Shown piece after piece: positions 11,987 through 26,747 of a stretch of DNA of 64,000 nucleotides. The stretch comes from Anolis sagrei (Eukaryota; Chordata; Lepidosauria; Squamata; Anolidae). The number at the start of each line of letters is the position of its first letter. Positions within the stretch are counted from its first letter, which is position 1. Location: contig NC_090024.1 of the NCBI RefSeq assembly GCF_037176765.1, positions 155,123,278-155,187,277 of the forward strand. Direction: 5' to 3'. The notes under the pieces were generated by a model. That model had not been told where the DNA came from and made no database searches. It saw only the letters and a program-made list of their open reading frames with translations. Both the position numbers and the translations under genes were made by a program.

Positions 11987-14900
11987 AATTATTATTATTC
12001 TATCCCACCACCCTCTACCTGAAGGGACTCGGGGCGACTTACATGGAGACCAAGCCCAGCATAAGCAAGGGTTACAAAGTAACACATTTAAAACATATAA
12101 CACATAACAGTAAAATATAATTAAAACAATAAAATCAAAACAATAAAAACATATTTAAAAACCTCAACCAACATCGTAACCAATAGCCAGGAAAAGTGGA
12201 CATGGTCAGATCTGACAGGGCAAGGCAAGGGCTTGTGCAAATGCAAAAACTGGAGAGCTAAATCATTATTCAAGGCATATAAACCAGTTGCCAGGAAAAG
12301 TGGGCATGTTCAGATTTGATAGGGCAGGGCAAGGGCTTGTGCAAATGCAAAAACTGGAGGGCTAGGCCAGAAGTAAAGTGCTGGGAAATCAAAACCATAA
12401 GTTAGGCATTGGTCAGTCCTAATCAGGTGCTAAACCGTTATTCAAAGGCACATTCAAGTCTTTCCGGAAGGTGGACAGAATGGGGGCTAACCTGATCTCC
12501 TTGGGGACAGAGTTCCAGAGCTGGGAGGCCACCATTGGGAAGGCCCTCTATCTTGTCCCTACCAACTGTGCCCATACCAGTACATAGAAGGAGATATCCT
12601 TTCACTTTTATCTATATACCTAGAAAAAAAATATTTTTTTTGGGGGGGGGGGGGCTGGTTTTGGGAGCCCCAAACCAGCTTTTCTCTGTGGATTGCTTCT
12701 TTCTCACCTTGGGCTGAAGTAAGAGGAACTTTAACTCATTAAGTCCTCCCTCAAAATCCCATTGGTCATTCAGTCACTTGAACATTAAATCCTCGGTGAC
12801 CACCATGCTACCATAAATACATAGTGATCCCCTTGCCACTCCTGCAAATCACAAAAAATTGAGGAAATTGGATTTATGTATGTATTCATTTGATTCCTAC
12901 TGTAGCAAACTATGCAGCTGGTGCACTTGGGAGAGTTTATCTCCTGAACGAGCCGAACACGCTGTTTCCAATCATTTTTGCGAAGATCAGAGGATTCTAT
13001 GGAGCTGCAGCAATGGATATTGTAGAGGTAAATACGTAATACTGGAAAATAATCATCATTTTGGCAAAAAAATGTTCACTTTTCAATAGATGAACACTTG
13101 GCTTTGTTTTTAGTTTTCGCTCTCCAAATTCAAGATGATCAACTACATGAGCCAGTGTCCCCAAAACATGCTCTGACAGTTTGATTAAGCAGTGTTTTAA
13201 AATAAACATCTGTAAGCATTGAGTCATGACTTCAGTAAATCTGCACACAGACTTTATTCTCTATTTGTCTCTTAATAAATCAGGTGCACTGACATAATGC
13301 ATTAATTTATTCTGGTTTTATGGTCTTGACATAGCCCAATTTGAATCACAATACAGATTAAGTATCTCTTATCTGAAATTCTTGGAACCAAACATGTTTT
13401 GAATGTTGGGCTTTTTTTGAATTTCTGAGTATTTGCACATATGTAATGAGATATTTTAGAAATGGGATCCTAGCCTAAACACAGATGCATGTATTTTTCA
13501 TATACACCTTAGTATAAACATTGCCTGAAGGTAATTTCAGACACAATATTTTAATCTTGCATCTGACAGTATACTGAACTGTCAGAAAGCAAAAATGTCA
13601 CTATCCCAGCCACTCATGTGGACAATATTGAGTTTTAGAGAATTTTTGATTTCTAAGGGTTTTTCTAAATAGGCATTCAAAACCCCTTCTTGTTGGTTAT
13701 ACAGGTGCTTCTGTTGATATGAGCACAAAGCACACACTATTGCAGGAGTTCACACAGAGCTGGGAGTGGTAACGGTGACAGAGAAGGCAAGGTGATGATC
13801 CAGCATGAAGATATAGTTATGACCTGGTTGGACCATGTGAACTCCAACCTGCCAACATAGCAAGTTTTGAAGGGTGTATTGTATATGGTTGCCTCTGGAG
13901 CCAGTCCTGAGCATTTCTGCTCAATATTGTCCCCAGATTTACTAGTAAGTGTAGATATACGCAAAGCCTCTAAGACAGTGGTTCTGAACCTGTGGGTCCC
14001 CAGGTGTTTTGGCCTACAACTCCCAGAAATCCCAGCCGGTTTACCAGCTGTTAGGATTTCTGGGAGTTGAAGGCCAAAACATCTGGGGACCCACAGGTTG
14101 AGAACCACTGCTCTAAGAGAATGGCATTCCACAATTAGGTTATCACAACAGAGAAAACCATTTGTCATTTCCTTCCACTAACCATTATGTCTACCAATTG
14201 AATGCAGACAAGAGCCACTCCAGCAAACATCCTCAGGACCCTTCCACACAGCCCGATATCCCAGAATATCAAGGCAGAAAATCCCATATTATCTGAGTGT
14301 GGACTCAGGGCCCTTCCATACAGCCCTATATCTCAGAAAATCAAGGCAGAAAATCCCACAATATAAGCTTTGAACTGAGTTATCTGAGTCCACACTCAGA
14401 TAATGTGGGATTTTCTGCCTTGATATTTTGGGATATAGGGCTGTATGGAAAGGTCTATAGATAACCCAGTTAAAGCAGGTATTGTGGGATTTTCTGCCTT
14501 GATAGTCTGGGATATTAGGGCTGTGTGAATGGGTCCTTAGATAGGCACATTTAAGTTTTTCCCTTGATTGAGTTGCTTTGCTTTTGAGGGCCCTTCCATA
14601 CAGCCCTATATCCCAGACTATCCCACAATATCTGCTTTGAACTGGGTTATCTGAATCCACACTCTGATAATGTGGGATTTTTCTGCCTTGATATTCTGTG
14701 ATATAAGGCTCTGTGGAAGGGACCTTAGACACAGAAAGGGCCTTTCCATATAATCCAGAATATTAAGACAGATAATCCCACAATATCTGCTTTGAAGTGG
14801 ATTATCTGAGCCCACACTGACATATATTCCAGTTCACAGCAAATAATGTTGGATGTTCCTCAGTTCTTGTGGGTTTTTTCGGGCTATATGGCCATGTTCT

Positions 14901-17900
14901 AGAGGCATTTCTCCTGATGTTTCGCCTGCATCTATGGCAAGCTTCCTCAGTGGTGAGATCTCACCTCTGAGGAAGCTTGCCATAGATGCAGGCGAAACGT
15001 CAGGAGAAATGCCTCTAGAACATGGCCATATAGCCCGAAAAAACCCACAAGAACTGAGTGATTCCGGCCATGAAAGCCTTCGACAATACAAATGTTGAAT
15101 TTTATTCAGCTGTGTGGAAGAGGCCTCACTTGTTCAGCATTTATAAACTGTTTTATTGGTAAAGCTTTGTTTAACAAGAGTGGCTCGCCATTTATGTGAT
15201 TGATTACTTAGTGCATCTCCCTTTCCTGAAGTATTTTATCCTTCCATTTTATATAGGTTGGTCTTCGACTGGAAAACCTCTTTGATGTGGTCAAAAGACA
15301 GAATATTCCTTTTGAACAGTATTCAGCATACAAAAAAATTAAAGAACTTGGGAAACTGGTATGAGAGCTTTCCTTTTGTGTTTAAATAAGCGTCATTTTT
15401 TTCAGAACTGCAGTCAGCCAATTCATTTTTCCAGTACATTTTTCTGAGAAGGTTGCTAATACAATTTCTACAATGACTATTACAAACCAGTTAGCATATA
15501 TGCTAGACTACGTGCATAGTTCTGGTTGTTTCCAAAATATCTTTTTCCATTCAAAACAAAAATAAATACTACCTCTGAGTATGTCAGGAGAGAATGCCTC
15601 TAGAACATGGCCATATAGCCCGAAAAAACCTACAACAAGCCAGTGATTCTGGCCATGAAAGCCTTCGACAATACAAAAAAAAATTTTTTGAAGTAATGAT
15701 GATAAAACTTAGTTAAACATTCAATCACAGAGATGTGATTCTTTTAATAACTACACAAGATAAACAATGATTATAAATAAATTGGAAATTAAACCATAAT
15801 CAATTTATTTGTATGCTGCTTTTCCATGGTAAAACCAACTTCAAAATGACTTGTAGCATTAAAAAAAACTTTGCATAAAGGGTAATTTTTCAGTATGAAC
15901 TATTTCAAGTCAAGATTTAAATAGTCATATAAATAGACTATACTTCTCACAATACTAAATAGTCATTAAGATAAAAGGTTCATTAATAGTTCATATATAA
16001 GTGTAAAAAAGGAGAAAGGAAAACAAATGTTGCTAAGTATTCATTTTTAAAATTTCTTAATGTCTTATCAGCTTCAAGGATTGAAAGAACTACCTTTAGA
16101 AAATCCAGAGGTGGCAGCTTATCTGAAGATATTTAGTCATGAAATTGCTTATGGAATTGCTGACAAAGAAATATTCCAAAAGGCTGAGAAGGTATGGCAG
16201 TTTCTGAAAAATCTGTTAGCACATGTAACTATTTGCCTTCCTAGACCATTTACCAATCATGCTTGCATCTTTGCCTTTGTGTAGCTGGTGACCAGATCAG
16301 GAGAATTGCTGACCACTCTGTTCCAAAAAGGCCTAACAGGCAGATGGACTCAGCCCATACTGGCCGGAGAACTCAGACGCATTGTGCCCACCTGTGTGGG
16401 TTTCCCACTGGAATTCGGGTTATATACCACTGGTGTGGTCCATGCAGCAGCCAAAGGTGAGAATTGTCAGGAAGAAGCATCAGTAAGTTGTGTTTCCAAC
16501 AGTTATTTTGCCTTACACTTTGTCCCCTTCTGGGAGCCACATTCTCCCTGCAAAAAAAAATATGAGAAGGTATTTAGAAATTCAAAGAAAGTGGGTGGAT
16601 TTCAGGAAGTGCAATAGTACTCAGCATTGAAGAGTGAAGAATGCCTCACAGGAGGCAGTAGTAACAGGGTTATGTATTATATTTCATCACATAATAGTCA
16701 CATCTCCCTTTTTGAGTCACAGTTTTGGTATTTAGGAATTCCTCATATAATAGTCTCACCCTTAGTTCATGGGTGTGATTATAATGCGATGGGGCAACAT
16801 CCACCTGATTGCCACTTCCCTACGAGCTACAGAAGTAGCCAAGGCAACTCTCCATAGCTTGGAGGGGAGAGCCAACCCAGTGGGTGAACCCACCCTACAC
16901 CCTCCCTCCACATTATATCTCTGTATTCCGGAGGGTTGCACTGACCAAGGCAGCCATATGGAGCTTGGAGGGGAGAGGGACACAGAGCCTTCACTATCCC
17001 ACATGCCTGCCAGTGAGAGCTGCAAGGCCTCCCTCAGTTGCAGACAGCTGAGGAAAGCATCATAGCTCTTGGCAGCAGGTGCACGGACAGCTTTTCTGCT
17101 ATAGCATTTCCCTTGGCTGGTAGTCAAGGGAAGTCCTGTTGCTGCAAAAATAGTTCCTCTCATAATAGTCGCCCCTCCATTTTTTTCAAAAAAAGGGGGG
17201 GGGGAATGTGACTATTATGTAATGAAATTAAGTAACTTACTTACTATTAAGTAACTTGAAGTGTACTTTTCCTAAGGGAGTTTATCATGTTAACAGCCAT
17301 GGCTCAATGCTGTGGAATCATGGGAATTGTAATTTTACAGTATGTTTACTTTTTTGACTAAACAGTGCTAGAGTCTTACAAAACTCCAACTCCCATAATT
17401 TCATAGCATTGAGCCAGGGCAGGTAAAGTGATAACAGACGTCATTCTCTCTATATTGTAAATGGATCCTAAATTTACCTATAATGATTCCTCTATGATGT
17501 GAATGCTTACTCTTAGGGATGTTTCTCCGCCTCTCCTTCTTTCCATACATTATCTTTTGAAATTTGAAGATAGCTACATTTACCTTACACAGGTTAACGG
17601 CATCTTAAAATTTACTGATAACATACAGGTTAAAATTTACACATTAAAATTGACTGTAAATATCTTAAATTATAAGTTAATAGACTAGCACTGGTGTTTA
17701 CTTATTATTCCATGCTTTTGGGATTTAATTGCCTTTCCCTTCTTGCAGTAAATGGGCAGCTATCCCCTGCTTTGACTAGTGACTTCAGATCCAAACAGCT
17801 GCTTGAAGCCAGCATGGAACTTAGAGCTGAGATTAACTCCAGGTATGTGGGAGTAAGAAACTGGGGTGCCTAAAGAGAGATAATTTCAAGTATGAATGTG

Positions 17901-20900
17901 CAATACATTACTTGTATTGTGTCTGCTATAAAAATGAACAGATAGATGAGCAGCAAGAAAAAGATGCTCTCGTGGAATTGCAAAATCCAGTCATATTTTT
18001 AGGCCAATAAGAACAAAAACATTTGACATATAAGGCCAAGAAAAAAAAGTTGCATGCCCGTATTCCAGAAGTGGTGAGAAGTTTAGAGGCAGCTTAGTTT
18101 GAAGTTCAATTTCTGTTAGAACAAGAGGTGTCAGGAGATTAAAGAAAGTTCTGTAATATTTGAGTTTATTTACCAATATACAAGTTGATATGTCCTATTT
18201 GAATTTCTAGTGGGTCTTTGGTATTTGCTGGGGCTTGTTTCAAGGACTCCCATGGATAACAAAATCCATAGTTGCTCAAGTCCTATGATATACAACGCCT
18301 TAGTAAAATAATGTTAGTCATGTAAAATGGCAAAATAAAGGTTTACTTTTGGGGGTTTAAAATATTTTAAATCCATGGATTGAGACAACTTTAAATACTG
18401 ATAATATTGTCCACCAGAAAATGTAGGAAAAACTCTGTCTCAGCACTGGTGCTTAGGCAGTATGGTCAAAGTAGAACCATTATGTTTTGAAATTTATTAC
18501 CCATGTCACACTTTACAGCAAGCTGAAATAGTGAATTTCACCCAATACACCAAACTCTATATTTACACTGACTTCAATCATAGTAAACATAATTAACAAT
18601 CGATTGGATCACCATTAGCTGCTGTTTTGTTTAAATATATCTGACCGGCTAAAGATGTGAGTCACCATCTGATGAACTATGTGATCTAGTAAAAATATTG
18701 ACATTATTCTTATGTTTCTGGTATTTAGATTACATTTGCTGACTAGGCTGTAAATAAGTTGGTGTATGGTGAAGTACAATTGTATGGGGACAAATTACAT
18801 CCTTTATTCAAGGTGGTGTTTTCATGTTCGTTTAGTGTACGTACCCATTTAGTAGCTGTGATGGGAATCAACACACCACATTTCCAGACTGGTCTTGAAG
18901 TCCATGCTAAATTCCATGCAAATGTTCCAGTGAATTTTAATGCCAACATAGACTTGAAAGAGGAAAGGTTTAAATTTGAGAGCACACCAGTCCAACGGGA
19001 GACAGAGTTGCTATCTATAAGGTACAGTAATGAGAATCACAATTTTTGCAACTAATTGTGAATTGCAGCATTCCTAATATTGTAAATATCTACATATCTC
19101 TTAATGCAGTAAATAGTCACTGTTGCTCTTTTGTCTGTTGCTCTTTTTTGCCGGTGCTTTAATGTATTTACCTTTACAGGCGGTTTCTCTTTTATGTTGG
19201 CCTCTATCTTGCTGTTCTTACCAAGGCAATAAAGTAGATGAGATTTTTGCCTAAGTAAGGACTTCAGGATTAGGCCCAATGGACTCTAAGCTGGGCCCAG
19301 ATCACAATGTCATTCTCAATACCTAGGAGTGCAAGAGCAAAAAGGGACGTGCATCATTCTGAAAGGTTGGCTCTCCCTCTCCACAAACAGATTCCTAAAA
19401 TACATCTCCTTCATCTTGTCTCACTGTATCAGCTCTATATTTGATTAAATTACATAAAAGCATGAGAAAAATAGCCTGTAAAGCATATACCTGCATAGTT
19501 GATTCATTGTTCACATCAAGTATTCTATGCCTGTTCTTTCAGGACTAAACTTTATACAGTTTCAAGATTTGCAGATGAACCAAAGTTAGCTAAGATGTTG
19601 CCACTTCTACCTGAAGTGCCTGGATTTGATGTTCTAGATCAGTGCTTTAAATCATCAAAACTATATGATGTTGTGCAGGTAAATCATACTACTTTGCAAA
19701 TGTAAACATGTCAAAAGACCTAGATCCCGCTAATTCCCAATTAATTTGATTTTCTCTTTAAGGACATTTTCAACAAATTAAAGAATTAAAATATTCACTT
19801 TTGTATTGATAAATATGCTGCACTACAAATTAAGAATAGATTGCCTATCTGTATAAGAAAGAAGCTATCTGCTGAATGTGTTCCTTCAGTGTAATTCTCT
19901 AGCTTATCTACATATAAGATTTTCTTAAGTATTCTTAGGCAAACCACATTTTCTTAGCAATCAGGAAAAAGCAAAGAAAAATTCTTTACTCATGAAAACA
20001 ACCCTGGGTATCAAATTGTAATCTGCTGTTCTTTTTTTTAAAACAGCAAAAACCAAAGTTTGGTGTTAAATCAAGAAAGTTCACATACAACCGTGAAGAT
20101 AATTTTCACCACAGCAAAACAGCAATATCATATCCAACTGCCTCTTATGTCAAACTACCAGCTTTAGGATTTCAGACTTGTTTTACAATGAAAAAGTGCA
20201 ACACAGGTTTCCCTGAAGAAACATACCTACACAAAATCTTGGGAAATTGTGAAATCAAACTAGCTATGAAACCAGGTACAGTTTATATCACAAGCTGGTC
20301 TCTTAATCAAATCATCAAAATCAACATACATCATATTAAAAATGTTCTGTTAACCATCATGATATTTAATATACTGTATACATGAAATTACTGGAGCAAG
20401 CTGACTGCAGTTCCAGAGCTTTTGACACCAGTAACATTTCTCCTGCCAATTTGGAGATGCAGGTTTGGTTCAAAATAGGTGCCAAATATCAATAATGGAT
20501 TTGATGAGGGCAAAAAAGAAGTTTAATCTATGAAGGATATTCACAATTCTGACCAATTGGAAAGCAGGTCATGGAACAGGAATTCAGCCTATGCCAAATA
20601 TGCGTACATTCACTATGATGACACAGGCTGACAATTGGAATGAACCTGAACCTTGGTGCCCATTGGCACAGTTAAAATAAGTGCACACAATTTTACCCAT
20701 GAGATGCTTTGCCTGGCCTTTATGATGAGGCTGGAAGTTTTCAAAATTCATTACAAGAATGGAAGTGTCAAGTATAGCATTAACAAAGACAGTGTATGTT
20801 TACAGTTGAAGAACAAAATGCTAGTGAATTATCTGTCAACTTTGAAGTGTCTCATCAACCCAGTAAAAGAAAAAACCTATAATGTGATTTCTAAGTAAAA

Positions 20901-22207
20901 AAAATAGTAATGGAGAAATGTATAATTGCAATTTGCATGTGCTAAATTAACAGAATTATTGGCCAGACAACACACTTAAAAGTTAAACCTGTTTCTTGGT
21001 ATAATTGACCTGCTAATTTAAAAGATGGCATCAGTTTTCCCCTATCAACTCTAGTTTTTGATATACAGAACATATGCTGCCAGTTGCCATCTGCTTGCCC
21101 AAGAAAATCATGATAACCATATCTGAGAAACTAGATCTGATGCAGTCTATCCAGTGAAATGTTTTGAATCAGTGCCCCAAAGAACCCTAGGAACAGACCT
21201 AAAAATCAAGACACCAAGAAATATTTTGTTGGGCTATGTAATCTGTACCTGCAATGCTCACAAGTCCCTTCTGCTATCCATTATTTAAGAATCAACAATT
21301 GAATGCTCATAAATGTTTTTTTTTTACCTCCCTTCTACCATACAGTAGTTGCTAAAACCAAAATACAGCTGGATATTAAATTAGGATCTAAAACACATTC
21401 TGAAATAAACCATGAGGAATATGATGAATCGTCTTCAGAGGAGAACCAAAGACGTAAAGGGAAGAGGGGAAAGACCAAAGTAAAGAAGACTAGAGAACAT
21501 GAACAAGTTTGTATGATTTCAAAAGAGGGCCAAAAAAGGGAGTGGTGGGAAAGGAGTAATGTATGGAGGGGGTAGGGAAGGAGGCTGGTGAGACATCTTC
21601 AAAACAAGTCTTATGACCTCGTTAGATGGCCGACAGCAGGAGGTGGCAGTGCTCTGGTTCATCACAAGGCATGGGGAATCTGGCACCCACACCCCACCTC
21701 GCCCACATTGCCGTCTGGGAGGGCGATCACATGGAGGAAGGTATAGGTGTGCAGCTTCCCCCCATAGATATAGGCAACACAGGAAGAATTGGCTAACAGA
21801 GAAGGGAGAGTTGGGCATTTTCCGTAGCACACACCTCTTCTTTGGGCTTCATTAGCACTCCCAATTTGATCATGTCACTTATGTTTCCATTTTCAGCCAT
21901 TTCTTATGGGGAAGTTGTTTTTGGGGAGGTTGTCCTGGAGTCACCAGGAGAGGTTGGAAGGTTAGAACCCAAAAATAATCATTTTGTGTATTTTGAACTG
22001 TTCAGGAACACACACAAACATACATTGTGGGTGTACATTGCTGGCATGTTTTGCTTACCCCATGCCAGTTTAATGACTACATCCTTTGCTCTCTTCTTTG
22101 TACCATCCTGTTTCTAGATATATTTGATACCGAGAACAAGTGTGGGTCTGAGGGCCCTGGGCAAGTCAAACAGGGAACTTTTGGGTCCAAACCAACTCTG
22201 TCAACTC

Positions 22208-22249
<42 letters not shown>

Positions 22250-25200
22250 TTATAGCCTGCCCTATCTCCCCTAGGGGCCTAGGGTGACTTACAACAATAT
22301 AAAACACAATGGCATTCAATGTCAATAAAAGCTCCAATTGGTCCAACATGCGGCAGCCATTATACTAACAGGAGCGGGGCACAGGGAGCATACAACCCCC
22401 CTGCTGTACCAGCTCCACTGGCTGCCGATCTGCTACCGGGCTCAATTCAAGGTGCTGGCATTGGCCTATAAAGCCCTAAACGGTTCCGGCCCAAGATACC
22501 TAACTGACCGCCTCTCGGCCTATGAGCCCATGAGGACTTTGAGATCTTCCGGGGAGGCCCTGCTCTCGATCCCGCCTGCGTCACAGGCACGGCTGGCGGG
22601 GACGAGGGATAGGGCCTTCTCGGTGGTGGCTCCTCGGCTGTGGAACACCCTTCCTGTAGACATCAGGCTAGCCCCCTCCCTGTTGATATTCCGCAGGAAG
22701 TTAAAGACCTGGTTGTTTGAGAAGGCATTTGAATAGTAGTGCAATAACGGGTAACTCGACTATAGGAATGGAACAACGGAAATGATATTGGATTGTGAAC
22801 TTGACGATGAGACGACTCGGAATGGCTTGTAGTTATAGTAATGTTTTTGATGAGATGTTTTGATAATGATGTACTGTGTATTATTTTTTGTATGTTGAAT
22901 TTTTGCACCTGTTTTTCCATGTTGTACACCGCAATGAGTCGCCATTAGGCTGAGAATTGCGGTATATAAGCGAAGTAATAAATAAATAAATAAATAATAA
23001 ATAAATAAAACACATAGCAAATCAAAACACAACTTAAGTAAATGTGACATGGTACATTTAATGCATTTAACATATTAAAACCATTAACAACTCTTAAAAT
23101 ATGACTAAAATAATTGGGGTTAAGATGGTATACAGCAGATTAACAAAGACAGATGTTCAGCAACAAGGCGGGCTATATATAAGGTGTAATTAGTCCTCCT
23201 GGGATGAATTTCATATAAGTGTTTGCTTGACTGGAAGATTTCCCTGAAGTACTAGTCATGTAGTTTGTGTAGCAGCGATTGGATAATATGTGCCCTGTAA
23301 GGACAAGGCACAGATAAAAATTAAAATCCCACATTTATAAAATCTTTTATTGTTGGTTGTTATAATGTTCAAAATGTTTATCCCTACCCACCTCTTTCTT
23401 TTTCTTCCTTTGACCAGTCCAATGTCTCGAGAATGAATATGCCATCAGGGCTAGTTGCAACCCTCAATACCATCCAGAAAAATAAGAAGCTAAAAATATT
23501 TCAAGTTGTACTGGGTGCTGATTTACATTCTTCCCGACCTACAGTACAAATATTTGTGTCAGACCTCCAAGGATTCAAAAGAATGAAATTCTGTGGTGAC
23601 GTTTCCATTCTCAGTTCTCACAATGCCGAGGTAAGAAGCAGCCATTTCAGCAAAGCAATCATCTTTTCACAGTCAAATCATTCAACACTATCATGTGTTG
23701 AATTATAAACTAGCTCTGTTACCCGGTGTTGCCCAGGTTATTTGAAAAAGTCATTTTTTAAACATTTTACAAAATGCATAAAGTTGTGGATTAAATGATG
23801 ATGATAATAATAATAATAATAATAATAATGATAATAATAATGTAATAATAATACTTTATTTATTGACCACTCTATATCCTCGAAGGGACCCAGGGCTGAC
23901 ACCATGCCAGGTTAATTCCAAAAAAACTCCATCATTACTTAAAGTGTGTTATGTTGGGAAAGTTTGCTCTAGATGCATCATCTGTGGGGTTCAGTGTGCT
24001 CTCTGGCTATAGGGTAAACTAAAACTCCCACTATGGTGAGTCAGTCCCATCAAACACCTCCAGTAGGTTGAGCTAGTCATGAGGGTTCTGTGTGCCAAGT
24101 TTGGTCCATCATCAGTGGAGGTCACAGCTTCTCTGGTTGTGGGTGAACTACAACTCCCAGAAAGGAAGGTCAGTTCCCCCCCCCCCACCCCTCCAGTAAT
24201 CAAATTTTGGCATGTCAGCTATGTGTGTCAAGTTTGGTCCAGATCCATTGGTGTTTGGGTTCACAGTACTCTCTGGATGTAGGTGAATTACAACTCCCCT
24301 AAATCAAGGTGATTTTTCCCCAAAGACCTCCAGTATTTTTTGCTGGTCATGGGGGCTCTATATGCCAAGTTTGGTCCAATTCCCTCTTTGGTGGAGTTCA
24401 GAGTGCTCACTGATTACAGGTGAACTATAAATCCCAGTACCTACAACTCCAAAATGTCCAGGCAAATTTCCCCTCATAACCCACCAGTATTCAAATTTGA
24501 GCATATTGGGTATGCATGCCAAGTTTGGTTCAGATTGATCATCGTTTGGTTTCATAGTTCACTCTGGATATAAGAGAACTGCAACTCCTATACAATCCTC
24601 AAAAGACCTCCAGTATTTTTTGTTGGTCATGGGGGTTCTGTGTGCCAAGTTAGTTCCAGGTCCATCATTGGTGGAGTACAGAGTGCAGTTCTTAGATTGC
24701 CGGTAAACTATTCACCCCAGTACCTACAAATCCTATAAATCATGGTGAATTCTCCCCAAACCTCTCTAGTATGTCCAGTTGTAGATCAACCCCTCTGTTT
24801 GCTGTGTGCCATAGAAAATAATAAGAAAGGGTGAAGGCAGAGGCAATGGGCAGGGTCATGCAATTTCCACACCAATGGAAAGAGAAAGAAACACTGGGAT
24901 GTCTGTGTTGGAGGAAACACATAAATGTAGGATGAAATTGTCCCCCGTATGAAAGCCTTGGTGGGCAGTATGGTGTTTGTGGAGGACATTGGCAGGACTC
25001 TTGTATATGTTCATGGCACTCACTAAAACCTGCAATGTCATTGAAGGGATGGCCTTTAGTGTCTCCTGAGTAGTGGGAGCTATAGCTGTTTGTGGAGGCA
25101 GGAGCTTGTCTGTATAAGTGGACACCCCAGCCACATACACACATACATATTTTCACTTTTATTATGTAGATAGATAGATAGATGGATGGATAGCTGGCTC

Positions 25201-26702
25201 AAGAGGTTCCAGTTATACTTCTCAGATGGTGTTATTTTAGATGAACTTTTGCAAAAACTACTGAAATCAACCCAATTGAAGCTTTAAGGGCATATACAGT
25301 CATGGACAAATTTTGACCCTCTTGTGTTTTGGACTTCGACTCCCAGAAATCCCAGCCAGCCTACCAGCTGTTAGGGGTTGTGGGAGTTGAAGTCCAAAAC
25401 ATCTGGAAGGATTCAGATCTCCACTTGGCCATGAAAATCTACTGACTAGCCTTCAGAAAGTCATACTTTCCCAGCCTCAAAAGAAGGCAAAGACAAAAAG
25501 AAAAAAAAAAGTTAGAAACTTTGACATTTTAAAAGCAGCTGAAAAAGGATCAATTGGGACTGCCTTGACAAATCAAGATAGTCAGAGGATGTGCTATTCA
25601 TCTTGTAGAACAGACATTCTCTATGGCTTTGGTTGTAATAGTGAGAAAGTGATAGGTGACTTTGAAAGCATATTAAAGTGCTTACTGTTCTGCTTTGGTC
25701 CAAAACATTGTATAGAGCTGAAAATTCCTTTGGTAGTTAAGGAAGCATTTGTAGTGCAGTAATTCCTGTGAGATTTTTCCCATTTAATTTTTTTAAAAAA
25801 TTGCTTGCTACCTGTTCCTTCTTAGGGTTACCTGAGATGGGGAAAGGATTGTCGTGACTACAAGATTTCAACCAAGATTGCATATGGACATTTTGCTGGT
25901 CATCCCGCTATGCAGATTAAGCTGGAATGGCCCCGAATTCCTTCAAGAATAGAAGAAGTTGGAAGAGAGTAAGGCTTAAATAACATGAAACTGAGGTTTA
26001 AAAATTGTTTAATACTGAAATTCAGGAAATTAATGGATGTATTTCTGCCATTTTAGACCAGGTTTATATGAACACTGAAGTACAGTCCGATTCATAAAAT
26101 AATTAAAAACAAATTGATGAAGTGAAACAATTAGTATAATGTTGAAGGCTTTCGTGGTCAGAATCACTGGGTTGCTGTGATGTGGACAATTTCAACACAA
26201 AGGAGGAAACCATGAAAATGAACAAAATCTGGCTACCAGTATTAAAAAAAACTCTAAAATCAGGACCATAAATAAAGTGCAACACTAAAAAACCTGGGGA
26301 ATTCCAAACAGGATACAATAAAGGTTGGCTAACAATTCTCCCAAGAAGTGAGAGATTCGGCGTCTGGTGAGAACAAACAGTGGAAGACATTGAACATTTC
26401 TTAATTGACTGTCCAGCATATACTGAACTGCGAGACAGATATTTACTTCCAATATTATCCAACTGCAGGTCCCCCAACAGAAATGATATTCTGACATCCC
26501 TCTTGCAAGGGCAGGAAAGATCCAGCATAATCAGAGTAAGCCTTTTTATTCTGAAAGCTATTAAGAAAAGCGCAGATTTTCTGAAAGAAGAATCAGGAAA
26601 ATAAGATTCTATAAATAGAAGGTCAGCTGGTGTCCTCATCTTTTTGCCTTGTTTTTTTTACTCTTGTTCTATTTTGAAATGGTCATATGACTGGTCAAAT
26701 AA

Positions 26703-26747
<45 letters not shown>

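Noticed and set aside
22186-22287. A poly-serine open frame (14 serines) in the intron where phosvitin should be
   Set aside because: It is a (TCA)n microsatellite joined to a reversed L2-type tail; no splice sites fit and the surrounding frame is repeat sequence.
24060-24720. CRISPR-like array (regularly spaced short repeats)
   Set aside because: Spacing varies, the units themselves are similar to each other, and the context is a vertebrate transposable element.
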